From positions 1-28,009 of the forward strand of contig CABQWP010000023.1 of NCBI GenBank assembly GCA_902467875.1: a stretch of 28,009 nt of DNA, written 5' to 3'. Below are positions 7,322 to 14,288 of the stretch, one piece after another. Position numbers and translations under genes: made by a program. The DNA is from an uncultured Collinsella sp. GTDB lineage: Bacteria > Actinomycetota > Coriobacteriia > Coriobacteriales > Coriobacteriaceae. Under the pieces are notes generated by a model, which did no database searches, was not told the origin of the DNA, and saw only the letters and a program-made list of their open reading frames with translations. Position 1 is the first letter of the stretch. Each line of letters opens with the position of its first letter.

Positions 7322-8494
7322 CTATCTAATCGGCTCGGTGTCTTCCCTGAGAATCGAAAGATACTCTTCATACCCGTACTGCCGGTATCTCTGTCTTGAC
7401 TCGTCGAGCGGACGGAGGATACCCAATTCTTCAAATGATTTGACGAGCGAGCTCGCGGTACTCCTGCCGATATCGAGTTGGGCAGCGATGAATGCGGTGT
7501 CGACGATGGGGTGCTCTTCAAGAATGCCCAACAGCCTTTGCCCGTTTGCAGCAGTCCTTCCGAGATTTTCGGTAATGGTTGCTGTGGAACGGTTATGGAG
7601 GTCAACAAGGTTTTTTAAAGACCCTACCGAGTCCTTCGCACTCTCGAGAAGACTGTTGCAGAAAAACTCTATCCATTCCTCGTAAGTGCCTCTCTCCCTT
7701 ACGGATGTGAGTTGCCGGTAGTACTCGCTTCGGTTTTTCTTGAACTGGAACGATGGATAGAACAAGCAAGAATGAAGAACGCCATCATTGATGAGCATAA
7801 GTGTAATGAGAAGCCTGCCCAGGCGACCGTTTCCGTCTAGGAATGGATGGGCAGTTTCAAATTGGTAATGGACGAGCGCCGCCCGCACAATCGGATCCAT
7901 TTCGACTTGAGGCTCATTGATAAAGCGTTCGAGGTCCTGGAGCGTGTTACTCAAATCTTCAATGTTTGGAGGGACAAACGATGCGGTTGCAATGGTGCAG
8001 CCTGAGGGGCCAATCCAGTTTTGTGAGGAGCGCAGCTCGCCTGGATTCTTCTCCGTTCCGCGCACTCCGTCCAGCAGGACCGCATGAACTTGCCTAAGAA
8101 GTCTCGTGCACAAGGGCATCTTTTTGAGCAGTTCTACGCCGCGGTCGACAGCACGGACGTAATTCACGACGTCTGCGACATCTTTATGATGGAGTTGTGT
8201 TTGTGATGGACTAAGTAGGTCGTCAAACGTGCACTGGGTTCCCTCAATTTGCGAAGAAAGGAGTGCTTCTTTGCGCACGTACATTGTCAGATACATGTCG
8301 GCGTTGGGAACAAAGTAGAGCATGCCTTCAAGCTCTCCAAGCTTTCGTGAGCATGCGGAAAGCGTGCGATAGGTTTCCTCGGTGAGGTTTAGCTGCCTCA
8401 ATGATTGCAAGGGCGTTGGAAAAAACGAATAGTAAGCCAATTTCCCCGATAGATTATTGCGGAGCGTTCCCTGGCCGTTCTCCTCGATTTGCAT
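7322..8494 (-). CDS. Fic-domain protein (probable AMPylase) with C-terminal winged helix
   Basis: A 390-residue protein. I take the start as ATG 8494, which has GGAGG 5 bases upstream; the ATG at 8506 has no ribosome site. The Fic core motif HPFLDGNGRLGR (216-227) is complete, with His216 as the expected catalytic base. A class II inhibitory motif, SSQIEG (Ser80, Glu84), lies N-terminal, so autoinhibition is expected. Residues from about 325 to the end look like a winged helix (DIGRSTASSLVKSFEELGIL). Fic enzymes usually transfer AMP to Tyr, Ser or Thr; the target is unknown. Base composition is clearly less GC-rich than the neighbours, there is no partner toxin or antitoxin gene, and identical hairpins flank it, which suggests acquisition. 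Overlapping palindromes upstream suggest autoregulation by the winged helix. Confidence 0.88.
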   Translation of the reverse strand: MQIEENGQGTLRNNLSGKLAYYSFFPTPLQSLRQLNLTEETYRTLSACSRKLGELEGMLYFVPNADMYLTMYVRKEALLSSQIEGTQCTFDDLLSPSQTQLHHKDVADVVNYVRAVDRGVELLKKMPLCTRLLRQVHAVLLDGVRGTEKNPGELRSSQNWIGPSGCTIATASFVPPNIEDLSNTLQDLERFINEPQVEMDPIVRAALVHYQFETAHPFLDGNGRLGRLLITLMLINDGVLHSCLFYPSFQFKKNRSEYYRQLTSVRERGTYEEWIEFFCNSLLESAKDSVGSLKNLVDLHNRSTATITENLGRTAANGQRLLGILEEHPIVDTAFIAAQLDIGRSTASSLVKSFEELGILRPLDESRQRYRQYGYEEYLSILREDTEPIR

Positions 8495-8520
8495 CGCGCC
8501 CTCCATATCTTTAGTGCCGG

Positions 8521-8623
8521 AAACTCGTTATTAGGCTAATCATATCAATTCTAATAACGAGTTTAATGATTAAATAGTTATTAGAATTGATATAAACAAT
8601 CTAATGATGAGAAGTCGTTATTA
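8521..8623 (-). promoter_or_regulatory. Overlapping perfect palindromes upstream of fic
   Basis: The first palindrome has perfect 14-bp arms (AAACTCGTTATTAG at 8521-8534; complement at 8551-8564). The second has perfect 17-bp arms (ATATCAATTCTAATAAC at 8542-8558; complement at 8577-8593). They share the middle half-site. GTTATTA half-sites begin at 8527 (forward), 8552 (reverse) and 8577 (forward), exactly 25 bases apart, with a further one at 8617. On the minus strand TTGTTT and TATTTA with a 17-base spacer fall inside the array. This looks like a multi-site operator for the AT-rich Fic promoter. Confidence 0.65.
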
Positions 8624-8667
8624 CTTGACCATGGAGCTCGGCTTGGTACAGGGGGGTCATCCAAAAT

Positions 8668-8737
8668 GAACGTGGATAATCTCCCGTTTTTGGCTCGGTG
8701 ACGGCCTCAAAGTCAAAGTGGGAGATTATCCACGCTC
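8668..8737. repeat. Hairpin upstream of the Fic gene (copy B)
   Basis: GAACGTGGATAATCTCCC (8668-8685) pairs with GGGAGATTATCCACGCTC (8720-8737), with one mismatch. The loop again begins CGTTTTTGGC. It is a direct copy of the element at 7232-7295, so the two bracket the Fic gene and its operator. Confidence 0.75.
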
Positions 8738-8771
8738 GTTAGTTAAGCGTCCGAAAATCCACACTCGCCAA

Positions 8772-8816
8772 ACCTACCAAAAAGGGACGGGTTTATTTTG
8801 GCACGTTTCGGTAGGT
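8772..8816. repeat. GGGACRGGTTTATTTTGG hairpin, single copy
   Basis: ACCTACC (8772-8778) pairs with GGTAGGT (8810-8816) around AAAAAGGGACGGGTTTATTT. The same loop sequence occurs twice, inverted, between nikR and hypF at 16784-16858. Bases 8820-8998 after it contain nothing I can assign. Confidence 0.55.
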
Positions 8817-8998
8817 ATCAGGAAGTGTTAGGGACAAGGCGGCGACAGGACTCGAGAGCGAAAAGAAGTGTCGGGTTTGGTGCGCCCGCTTCTGCCCGTC
8901 CCGTGTGCAGGCGATACTCGGCTTATCGACCCGCGATGCAAAGGAGATGCTCGTCCCACGAACACTACCGGGAAGGGCTTGCGATTCGAGTCCCCACC

Positions 8999-9027
8999 TT
9001 AGCATTTGAACCATTTGGCACTATAAT
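8999..9027 (+). promoter_or_regulatory. Putative promoter of the PTS EIIA gene
   Basis: A perfect TATAAT at 9022-9027 follows TTAGCA (8999-9004) with a 17-base spacer and lies 50 bases before the start codon of the EIIA gene. Confidence 0.55.
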
Positions 9028-9076
9028 TACCGTAGGCATGCGCACAACGTTGCGCTTAATCAAGAGGAGAAAACGT

Positions 9077-9613
9077 ATGGGTCTGTTTGATATGTTCAAG
9101 AAGAAGGCTGAGCCCGCGGCTGCTGCTGCTCCGGCCTCCATCTCTGCTTCTGCCGGCGCCGACGTGCTGTGCTCGCCCGTCAAGGGCAAGGTCATCAAGA
9201 TGGCCGACGTGCCCGATCCCGTCTTTGGTGGCGAGGTTCTGGGCAAGGGCTGTGCCGTGTGGCCCGAGGACGATCTGGTCTACGCTCCCTGCGACGGTAA
9301 GGTGACCGTCACCATGGGTCACGCCGTGGGTCTGCAGTCCGATAGCGGCATCGAGGTTCTGGTGCACGTTGGCGTCGATACCGTCAACATGAACGGCGAT
9401 GGCTTCGAGGGCTTCGTCAAGGCCGACGACGTTGTGAAGGCCGGCCAGCCCATACTCAAGATCGACCGCGCCAAGATCGCCGCTGCCGGTTACAAGGACT
9501 GCGTCGTGGTGGCCGTGTCCAACACCGCCGAGTTTGCCGACGTCGAGCTCACCGTTGAGGCAGAGTCCGCCGTCGCCGCCGGTGACGCCATCGTTAAGGT
9601 CGTTCGCAAGTAA
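9077..9613 (+). CDS. crr: PTS glucose-type EIIA component
   Basis: A 178-residue protein from ATG 9077, with GAGGAG 8 bases upstream; the frame is open far upstream but only this start has a ribosome site. After an Ala/Pro-rich start, the EIIA(Glc) fold is recognised by SPVKGKVIKMADVPDPVF (33-50). The phosphorylated His97 lies in VLVHVGVDTVNM, and the second histidine, His82, is in GHAVGL. The protein accepts phosphate from HPr and passes it to a sugar-specific EIIB domain. In many bacteria free EIIA also has regulatory roles, which cannot be inferred here. No EIIBC, HPr or EI gene is adjacent, and it has its own promoter and terminator. Confidence 0.92.
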   Translation: MGLFDMFKKKAEPAAAAAPASISASAGADVLCSPVKGKVIKMADVPDPVFGGEVLGKGCAVWPEDDLVYAPCDGKVTVTMGHAVGLQSDSGIEVLVHVGVDTVNMNGDGFEGFVKADDVVKAGQPILKIDRAKIAAAGYKDCVVVAVSNTAEFADVELTVEAESAVAAGDAIVKVVRK

Positions 9614-9639
9614 ACTGCGGCGTTCAAAGGATGTGCAAG

Positions 9640-9668
9640 GGTGGTCGGGTTTTCCGGCCACCTTTTTT
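9640..9668 (+). terminator. Rho-independent terminator after the EIIA gene
   Basis: GGTGGTCGG (9640-9648) pairs with CCGGCCACC (9654-9662), with one G-T pair, followed by T6. GTGCAA and TTGCAC flank the hairpin and could extend the stem. Confidence 0.85.
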
Positions 9669-9751
9669 GCACCGTGGGGAAGCGTTTTATTGCGCGTTGG
9701 GCGGGCTTGCAAACCGTTCGGACGCTAAAACGAACCGACCGCGCCTTCGCG

Positions 9752-9781
9752 TTGCCGAGGGTGTTCATAAGTGGATAGTAT
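9752..9781 (+). promoter_or_regulatory. Putative promoter of the lipoprotein gene
   Basis: TTGCCG (9752-9757) and TAGTAT (9776-9781) are separated by 18 bases, about 65 bases before the start codon. This is a weak consensus match. Confidence 0.3.
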
Positions 9782-9846
9782 GGGCTTACTTATTACAACG
9801 TGTGCCGCGTCCGGGAAGCGCGGTGCCGCTCATTGGGAGGAACAAC

Positions 9847-10404
9847 ATGAAAAAGAAGCTGCTGCTTGCGCCCCTCATGGCCGTCTTGGTTGCATGCGTG
9901 GTCGTGCTTTCCGACTGTGGAGGTCCTTCGGTTGAGGAGCTCATCACCGAGGATCTTACGACGCAGTTTGACGAGGTCAAGAACGGTGGCGACGACTTCC
10001 TTTCTGGTCTGGAGGAAGCTTCGGGCGACGAGTTCGAGCAGCTGGGTATCGATCCCAAGGAGTATGCCAAGACCTATCTCGAGGGCTTTGACTACAAGAT
10101 CGGCGACGTGACGGTCGACGAGGACAAGGGTGTCGCGACCGCCGAGGTCTCTATCACCTGCAAGTCTATGAACAAGATCGTCGAGGACTTCTCCACCCAG
10201 TATCAGGAGAAGGTCGCCGCGCTTGACACGGTTCCTTCCGATGACGAGCTGTACAAGATGGCCGGTCAGGTTATGGTCGATGTGACCAAGGCCACCGAGC
10301 CCAGGAAGACCACGGTTATCTTCAAGTACACCTGCAACGACGACGGCGAGTGGTCTGCCGACGACTCCGTCAACTCCGAGATGATGGATGCAATGCTGAG
10401 CTAG
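9847..10404 (+). CDS. Putative lipoprotein of unknown function
   Basis: A 185-residue protein from ATG 9847 behind GGGAGG. The N-terminus MKKKLLLAPLMAVLVAC is a secretion signal. LVAC at 14-17 is a proper lipobox, while the later Cys24 sits in LSDC with an unusual Asp at -1, so Cys17 is the more likely lipidation site. The mature part is acidic (many Asp and Glu) and largely helical, with two later cysteines that could form a disulfide. It recalls small DUF5105-type lipoproteins of Firmicutes and Actinobacteria, but I cannot confirm the family. Its stop codon is followed after 3 bases by the second copy of the three-stem element. Confidence 0.8.
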   Translation: MKKKLLLAPLMAVLVACVVVLSDCGGPSVEELITEDLTTQFDEVKNGGDDFLSGLEEASGDEFEQLGIDPKEYAKTYLEGFDYKIGDVTVDEDKGVATAEVSITCKSMNKIVEDFSTQYQEKVAALDTVPSDDELYKMAGQVMVDVTKATEPRKTTVIFKYTCNDDGEWSADDSVNSEMMDAMLS

Positions 10405-10407
10405 GGG

Positions 10408-10560
10408 GTTACGCGGTTCTACGAACCGCGTAACCAGTTGACGCTGCGCGCCGCCCAGGACGACAATTTGTCATTCAAAAGGCGAGGCATGACCAGAAGG
10501 TCTATGCCTCGCCTTTTTAATGCCAACTTGTTCGTCCTGGACGTCGCTCGCTGTCCATTC
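10408..10560 (+). repeat. Three-stem structured element, copy 2 (after lipoprotein gene)
   Basis: Stem I is a perfect 12-bp hairpin (10408-10419 with 10423-10434). The outer stem pairs GCGCCGCCCAGGACGA (10448-10463) with 10532-10547, 14 of 16 positions. The inner terminator-like hairpin is 10477-10490 with 10503-10517. Compared with copy 1, stem I changes GGCG/CGCC to GCGG/CCGC. The outer stem changes AGAGC/GCTCT to AGGAC/GTCCT, and the inner stem changes one A-T pair to G-C. All of these keep pairing. Loops and linkers such as CAATTTGTCATTCAAAAGGC are conserved, apart from the one paired substitution. Confidence 0.75.
10477..10518 (+). terminator. Rho-independent terminator inside element copy 2
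   Basis: GGCGAGGCAT pairs with ATGCCTCGCC around GACC-AGAA-GGTC with one unpaired T, followed by T5 at 10514-10518. It would end the lipoprotein transcript. Confidence 0.75.
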
Positions 10561-10591
10561 TCTACCTGCATCGTTGCCATGGTGCGGCACT

Positions 10592-10675
10592 TGTAGTCAT
10601 TGGGGACGTTCTTAAATGATCAGGCGGCACTTGGGGACGTTCCTTTTCTGCCGGCAGTTGGGGACATTCCTTGTG
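10592..10675. repeat. Constant-loop hairpin and GTCCC-type repeat units
   Basis: TCATT (10598-10602) and AATGA (10615-10619) enclose the loop GGGGACGTTCTTA, the same loop as at 1085-1157. It is followed by TTGGGGACGTTCCTTTTCTG and TTGGGGACATTCCTTG, matching 7146-7189. The order after the three-stem element is the same at both loci. Confidence 0.65.
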
Positions 10676-10696
10676 CCAGCGTTGCATCGAGTGCTT

Positions 10697-10868
10697 GGGA
10701 AACCGCGACCCGGTTTTTGGCCGAATAGTGGGTCGCATTTTCCGGATGGGGTGGGTTGCGGAAAGTGCGACCCGGAATATTGCTCTGAAACGGGATGCGG
10801 TTTCCCTGATGCGCCTCAAACGGAAAGCGCATCCCATTCCGGAGCTCCAAAACGGGATGCGCTTTCCG
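10697..10868. repeat. Array of three 62-bp-period GGAAA...TTTCC hairpins, locus 1
   Basis: Three hairpin units begin at about 10697, 10759 and 10821. Each has a left arm like CGGAAAGCGCATCCC and a right arm like GGGATGCGCTTTCCG around an 18-base loop. The third unit is a perfect 15-bp inverted repeat (10821-10835 with 10854-10868). The first two have mismatches in the arm centre (for example GCGACCC). A second array with the same period lies at 25605-25777. Confidence 0.75.
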
Positions 10869-10909
10869 CGCGGAAGAATTGTCGCAGCTGCGTTAAGCAG
10901 TGTCGCTCG

Positions 10910-11578
10910 TTACTCGCCCAGGATCAGCGCTGCGAGCTCATCCTGGGTGTCCACCACGTAGTCGGCGCCGGCGGCTTCCAGCTCTGCGCGGCCGCGGAAG
11001 CCCCAGCTGACGCCCGCACTCTTAAGGCCGGCGTTGTGACCGGTCAGGATATCGACATTGGAATCGCCTACATAGAGCGTGGTCGACGGATCGGCGCCTA
11101 GCTCTTTCATCACATGCAGTGTAACAGGCGCCTCGGGCTTGGGCGGAAACGCATCGACGCGGCCCTGCACCAGCGCAAAGCGCTTGGAACCAAAATACTT
11201 TTCGATAAGCGGAGCCGCCGAGACGTGGTCCTTGTTAGTGAGCACGGCAAGCTGAACGCCCGCGGCGCGCAAGCGGTCGAGCATCTCGATCGTGCCGGCA
11301 TAGGGAGCGGTGTGGTCTTCCTTGTGCTCGCCGTAGTAAGCCCTAAACTCGGCAAGCGTCTGCTCAAACATGCGGCCGTCGCCCGCATACTCGGCGGGCA
11401 TAAAGCGCTCAACCAGCTTGAGCATGCCGTTTCCCACCTTGTAGCGGTACTCGTCAACGGCAAACGTGGGCCAGCCGTGCGCCTCGCAGGTATGGTTGCC
11501 GGCGGCCGCCAGGTCCTCGAGCGTGTTGAGGATGGTGCCGTCCAGGTCAAAGATCACATGGGAAAAAGCTGCTGCCAT
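10910..11578 (-). CDS. HAD-family phosphatase, phosphoglycolate phosphatase-like
   Basis: A 222-residue protein. The start is taken as ATG 11578 (GGGAG 5 bases upstream), not the longer open frame. HAD motif I is DLDGT near residue 13, with the nucleophile at its first Asp. Motif II is TNK near 115. Motif III/IV is the GDSNVDILTGHNAG segment near 173. The helical cap between motifs I and II is that of HAD subfamily IA, which includes Gph and PGP-like enzymes that hydrolyse small phosphoesters. The exact substrate cannot be told. It follows hypE on the same strand after 123 bases with no clear terminator, so weak read-through from the hyp operon is possible. Confidence 0.85.
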   Translation of the reverse strand: MAAAFSHVIFDLDGTILNTLEDLAAAGNHTCEAHGWPTFAVDEYRYKVGNGMLKLVERFMPAEYAGDGRMFEQTLAEFRAYYGEHKEDHTAPYAGTIEMLDRLRAAGVQLAVLTNKDHVSAAPLIEKYFGSKRFALVQGRVDAFPPKPEAPVTLHVMKELGADPSTTLYVGDSNVDILTGHNAGLKSAGVSWGFRGRAELEAAGADYVVDTQDELAALILGE

Positions 11579-11701
11579 AAAAACTCCCGTCATTGGGTTT
11601 AAAACGCACCCCATAATACTGGGCTTCCGCGTTGGGCGTGCTTGGAATCTGAACATCTCCAGGGGTATCAGGCCGCATCGCGCCGACCGTGTGGTTTCGC
11701 C

Positions 11702-12736
11702 CTAGCAAATTCTCGGCAGCTGCTCTCCTACGAGCATGTCGAGGATGCGGGTCGAGCCCCAGCCGGTGCGCACGCGCACGGCGGGATGGGCGCCCTCGGC
11801 AAGTGGCAGCACGCGGCCGATGATGGCGGCATTCTCGCCGTAGCGGGCGGCGCGCATGGCGCTCAGCGCGGCATCGGCTTGCTCGGCCGGCACGACGGCA
11901 ACCATCTTGCCCTCGTTTGCCACCTGCAGCACATCGTAGCCGAGCATCTCGCAGGCTGCCTGCACGTCGGGGCGCACGGGCACATCGTCCTCGTCGATCT
12001 CCATGGCAACGCCGCTGGCCTGCGCAAACTCGTTGAGCGTCGAGGCCAGGCCACCGCGCGTGGGGTCGCGGAAGCAGCGTGTGTCGGGTGCTGCGGAAAG
12101 CACATCGGCAATCAGGTGGTTGAGCGGCGCGGCGTCGCTTTCGATGGTGCTCGAAAACGCCAGACCCTCGCGTTGGCTCATGATAGCGATGCCGTGGTCG
12201 CCCAGTGTACCCGAGACCAGGATGACATCGCCGGGCTGGCAGTTTGCGCCGCTGAGCGCCACGCCCGCAGGCACCTCGCCCACGCCGGCGGTATTGATAT
12301 AGACGCCGTCGGCCCCGCCGCGCTCGACCACCTTGGTGTCGCCCGTGATTATGGACACGCCCGCCTCGTGCGCCGTCTCGGCCATCGTCTGCACAATCTG
12401 GCGGAGCCTATCCATGGGATAGCCCTCTTCGAGGATAAAGCCGCACGACAGGTAGCGCACGTTGGCGCCCGAGGTCGCGACGTCGTTGACGGTTCCGCAC
12501 ACGGCGAGGCGGCCGATGTTGCCACCGGGGAAGAACTGCGGCGAGACTACAAAGCTGTCGGTCGACATGGCGATGCGCCCGCTCGCGGGCAGCGCGGCGA
12601 CGCCGGCATCGTTGCCTTCGAGCAGCTCGGGCGACCCAAAGGCATCCAAAAAGACCTCATCGATGATGCGTTTCATCATCTGGCCGCCGGAGCCGTGGCC
12701 CAGCAGGACGGTGCTATCGGTAACGCTATGGGACAT
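11702..12736 (-). CDS. hypE: Hydrogenase maturation protein HypE
   Basis: A 344-residue protein from ATG 12736. It starts with a GHGSGG glycine-rich segment and contains the AIR-synthase-like fold, with DxxVxGA-type ATP-binding stretches and GDTKVVERG. The extreme C-terminus is PRIC; in HypE this last Cys receives the carbamoyl group from HypF and is dehydrated to a thiocyanate, the source of the CN ligands of the [NiFe] site. The tail is intact. It is the last hyp gene of the cluster, 48 bases after hypD. Confidence 0.96.
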   Translation of the reverse strand: MSHSVTDSTVLLGHGSGGQMMKRIIDEVFLDAFGSPELLEGNDAGVAALPASGRIAMSTDSFVVSPQFFPGGNIGRLAVCGTVNDVATSGANVRYLSCGFILEEGYPMDRLRQIVQTMAETAHEAGVSIITGDTKVVERGGADGVYINTAGVGEVPAGVALSGANCQPGDVILVSGTLGDHGIAIMSQREGLAFSSTIESDAAPLNHLIADVLSAAPDTRCFRDPTRGGLASTLNEFAQASGVAMEIDEDDVPVRPDVQAACEMLGYDVLQVANEGKMVAVVPAEQADAALSAMRAARYGENAAIIGRVLPLAEGAHPAVRVRTGWGSTRILDMLVGEQLPRIC

Positions 12737-12784
12737 ATCGAAAACTCCAATCGTGGGTGGTGCCGGTGTGCGGGTGTGTCCGGG

Positions 12785-13897
12785 CTAGTTGCGGTAGCGG
12801 TAGTACGCCGCGCAGCTGCCCTCGGAGCTCACCATGCACGGGCCGACGGGGTGCTCGGGCGTGCAGGTGCGGCCAAAGAGCGGGCAGTCGCTCGGCGTAA
12901 TGGCCCCGCGCAGCACGTCGCCGCAGCGGCACCCGCGCGGCTCGACTGTCGCCTCAACGGGCACATCAAAGCGGGTGCGGGCATCAAAGCGCGAGAATTC
13001 GGGATGAATGGCGAGTCCCGAAGCCGCAATCGGCCCCAGCCCGCGCCACGTGGTGTCGCATGGTTCAAACACCTGCTCGACCAGCTGGCGCGCCACGGGA
13101 TTGCCGTCTGCGTTGACGCCACGGCGGTAGGCGTTGTCAATCGCCGGCCTGTCCTCGACAACCATCTGGACCAGCATGCAGATGCCCTGCAGGATATCGA
13201 CCGGTTCAAATCCCGTGACCACGCCCGGGGTATTGAATTCGTCGACCAAAAAGCTAAAGGGCGCCAAGCCCGTGATGGTGGCGACGTGGCCCGGCAGGAT
13301 AAAGCCGTCGATGGTGGTCTCGGGGTCGTTGGCGATGGCGCGCAACGCCGGCGGCGTGGTCTTGTGGGCGCAATAGACCGAGAAGTTCAAAAGCCCGCGC
13401 GCCTCGGCCTCCAAGATGGCGGCGGCGATGGTGGGCGTCGTAGTCTCAAAGCCCACGCCCATAAAAATGACCGGGCGATCAGGGTTTTGCTCGGCAATGT
13501 CGAGCGCGTCGAGCGGGGAATAGACGATGCGGATATCGCGCCCCGCCGCCTTTTGCGCAGCGAGCGAGGTGGATGATCCGGGCACGCGCATCATGTCGCC
13601 AAAGGTGGTGATGATGGCGCCGTCTATGTTGGCGAGCGCGATTGCGTGGTCGATGTCGCGGTTGGCGGTGACGCAGACGGGGCAGCCCGGGCCGCTCAGC
13701 AGCTTGAGCCCGGCCGGCATAATGGAGCGAAAGCCATAGCGCCCGATGCTCACGGTATGCGTGCCGCAGACTTCCATAAGGTTGATGGTGCGGTCGCCGA
13801 CAAGCTCATGAATGCGCTCGATGAGCTCGCGAGCCAGCTTGGGATCGCGGAATGCCGAGAAATCGATACCGGAGCGCGCCGGCTGCTCGGGCGCCAC
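12785..13897 (-). CDS. hypD: Hydrogenase maturation protein HypD
   Basis: A 370-residue protein starting at GTG 13897, whose first base is the last base of the hypC stop (TAGTG), so translation is probably coupled. HypD is the scaffold on which the Fe(CN)2CO unit is built with HypC. It shows the family motifs MEVCGTHT near 41-48, SGPGCPVC near 68-75, GFETTTP near 150, and a C-terminal Cys-rich region (CRC, CPLFGRTC, C, C) that binds a [4Fe-4S] cluster. The length is usual. The neighbours confirm the pathway. Confidence 0.96.
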   Translation of the reverse strand: MAPEQPARSGIDFSAFRDPKLARELIERIHELVGDRTINLMEVCGTHTVSIGRYGFRSIMPAGLKLLSGPGCPVCVTANRDIDHAIALANIDGAIITTFGDMMRVPGSSTSLAAQKAAGRDIRIVYSPLDALDIAEQNPDRPVIFMGVGFETTTPTIAAAILEAEARGLLNFSVYCAHKTTPPALRAIANDPETTIDGFILPGHVATITGLAPFSFLVDEFNTPGVVTGFEPVDILQGICMLVQMVVEDRPAIDNAYRRGVNADGNPVARQLVEQVFEPCDTTWRGLGPIAASGLAIHPEFSRFDARTRFDVPVEATVEPRGCRCGDVLRGAITPSDCPLFGRTCTPEHPVGPCMVSSEGSCAAYYRYRN

Positions 13898-14157
13898 TAG
13901 TAAGCCTCCGCCGGGTTGGTGGTCAGCTGGTCTTCTTCGACCAGCTCGGACATGGCATTAACAAGCTCGAGCGTTTCCTGTGCTTCCTGCTCGTCGACAA
14001 TCTGGATGCCAAAGCCGGCGTGTACGAGAATATAGTCGCCAACCTGCGCCGTCGGCACGAGTCGCAGCGACACGGGGCGCTCGATGCCCATCATGTCGAC
14101 GGTGGCCTTGAGGTCGTCGTCGCGTTTGACTACTTTACCGGGAACGGCAAGGCACAT
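13897..14157 (-). CDS. hypC: Hydrogenase maturation chaperone HypC
   Basis: An 86-residue protein from ATG 14157 with GGGGAAC upstream. It opens with MCLAVPGKVV; the Cys2 thiol, exposed after Met removal, binds the iron precursor and is essential in HypC/HybG proteins. The GDYILVHAGFGIQ strand is also typical. It carries the precursor from HypD to the hydrogenase large subunit. It overlaps hypD by one base. The 131 bases between it and hypF hold no gene; a TATAAAA stretch near 14166-14172 may be an internal promoter. Confidence 0.95.
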   Translation of the reverse strand: MCLAVPGKVVKRDDDLKATVDMMGIERPVSLRLVPTAQVGDYILVHAGFGIQIVDEQEAQETLELVNAMSELVEEDQLTTNPAEAY

Positions 14158-14288
14158 ATTGTTCCCCTTTTATACGCTTTGCGCTGGACGGGCGCTCAAT
14201 AATCCATCAGTTGATGGTAGCGCTCGCGGGCGCTGCGGGCAAACGCGCTACACCTGTGAGACGGCGGCTTGCGGGCTGGCCGAACAGC

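Noticed and set aside
8970..9004. A GATTCGAGTCCCCACC stretch resembling the T-arm of a tRNA
   Set aside because: The five-base T-stem does not pair, and no acceptor or anticodon arm can be found upstream; at most it is a chance match or a decayed remnant.
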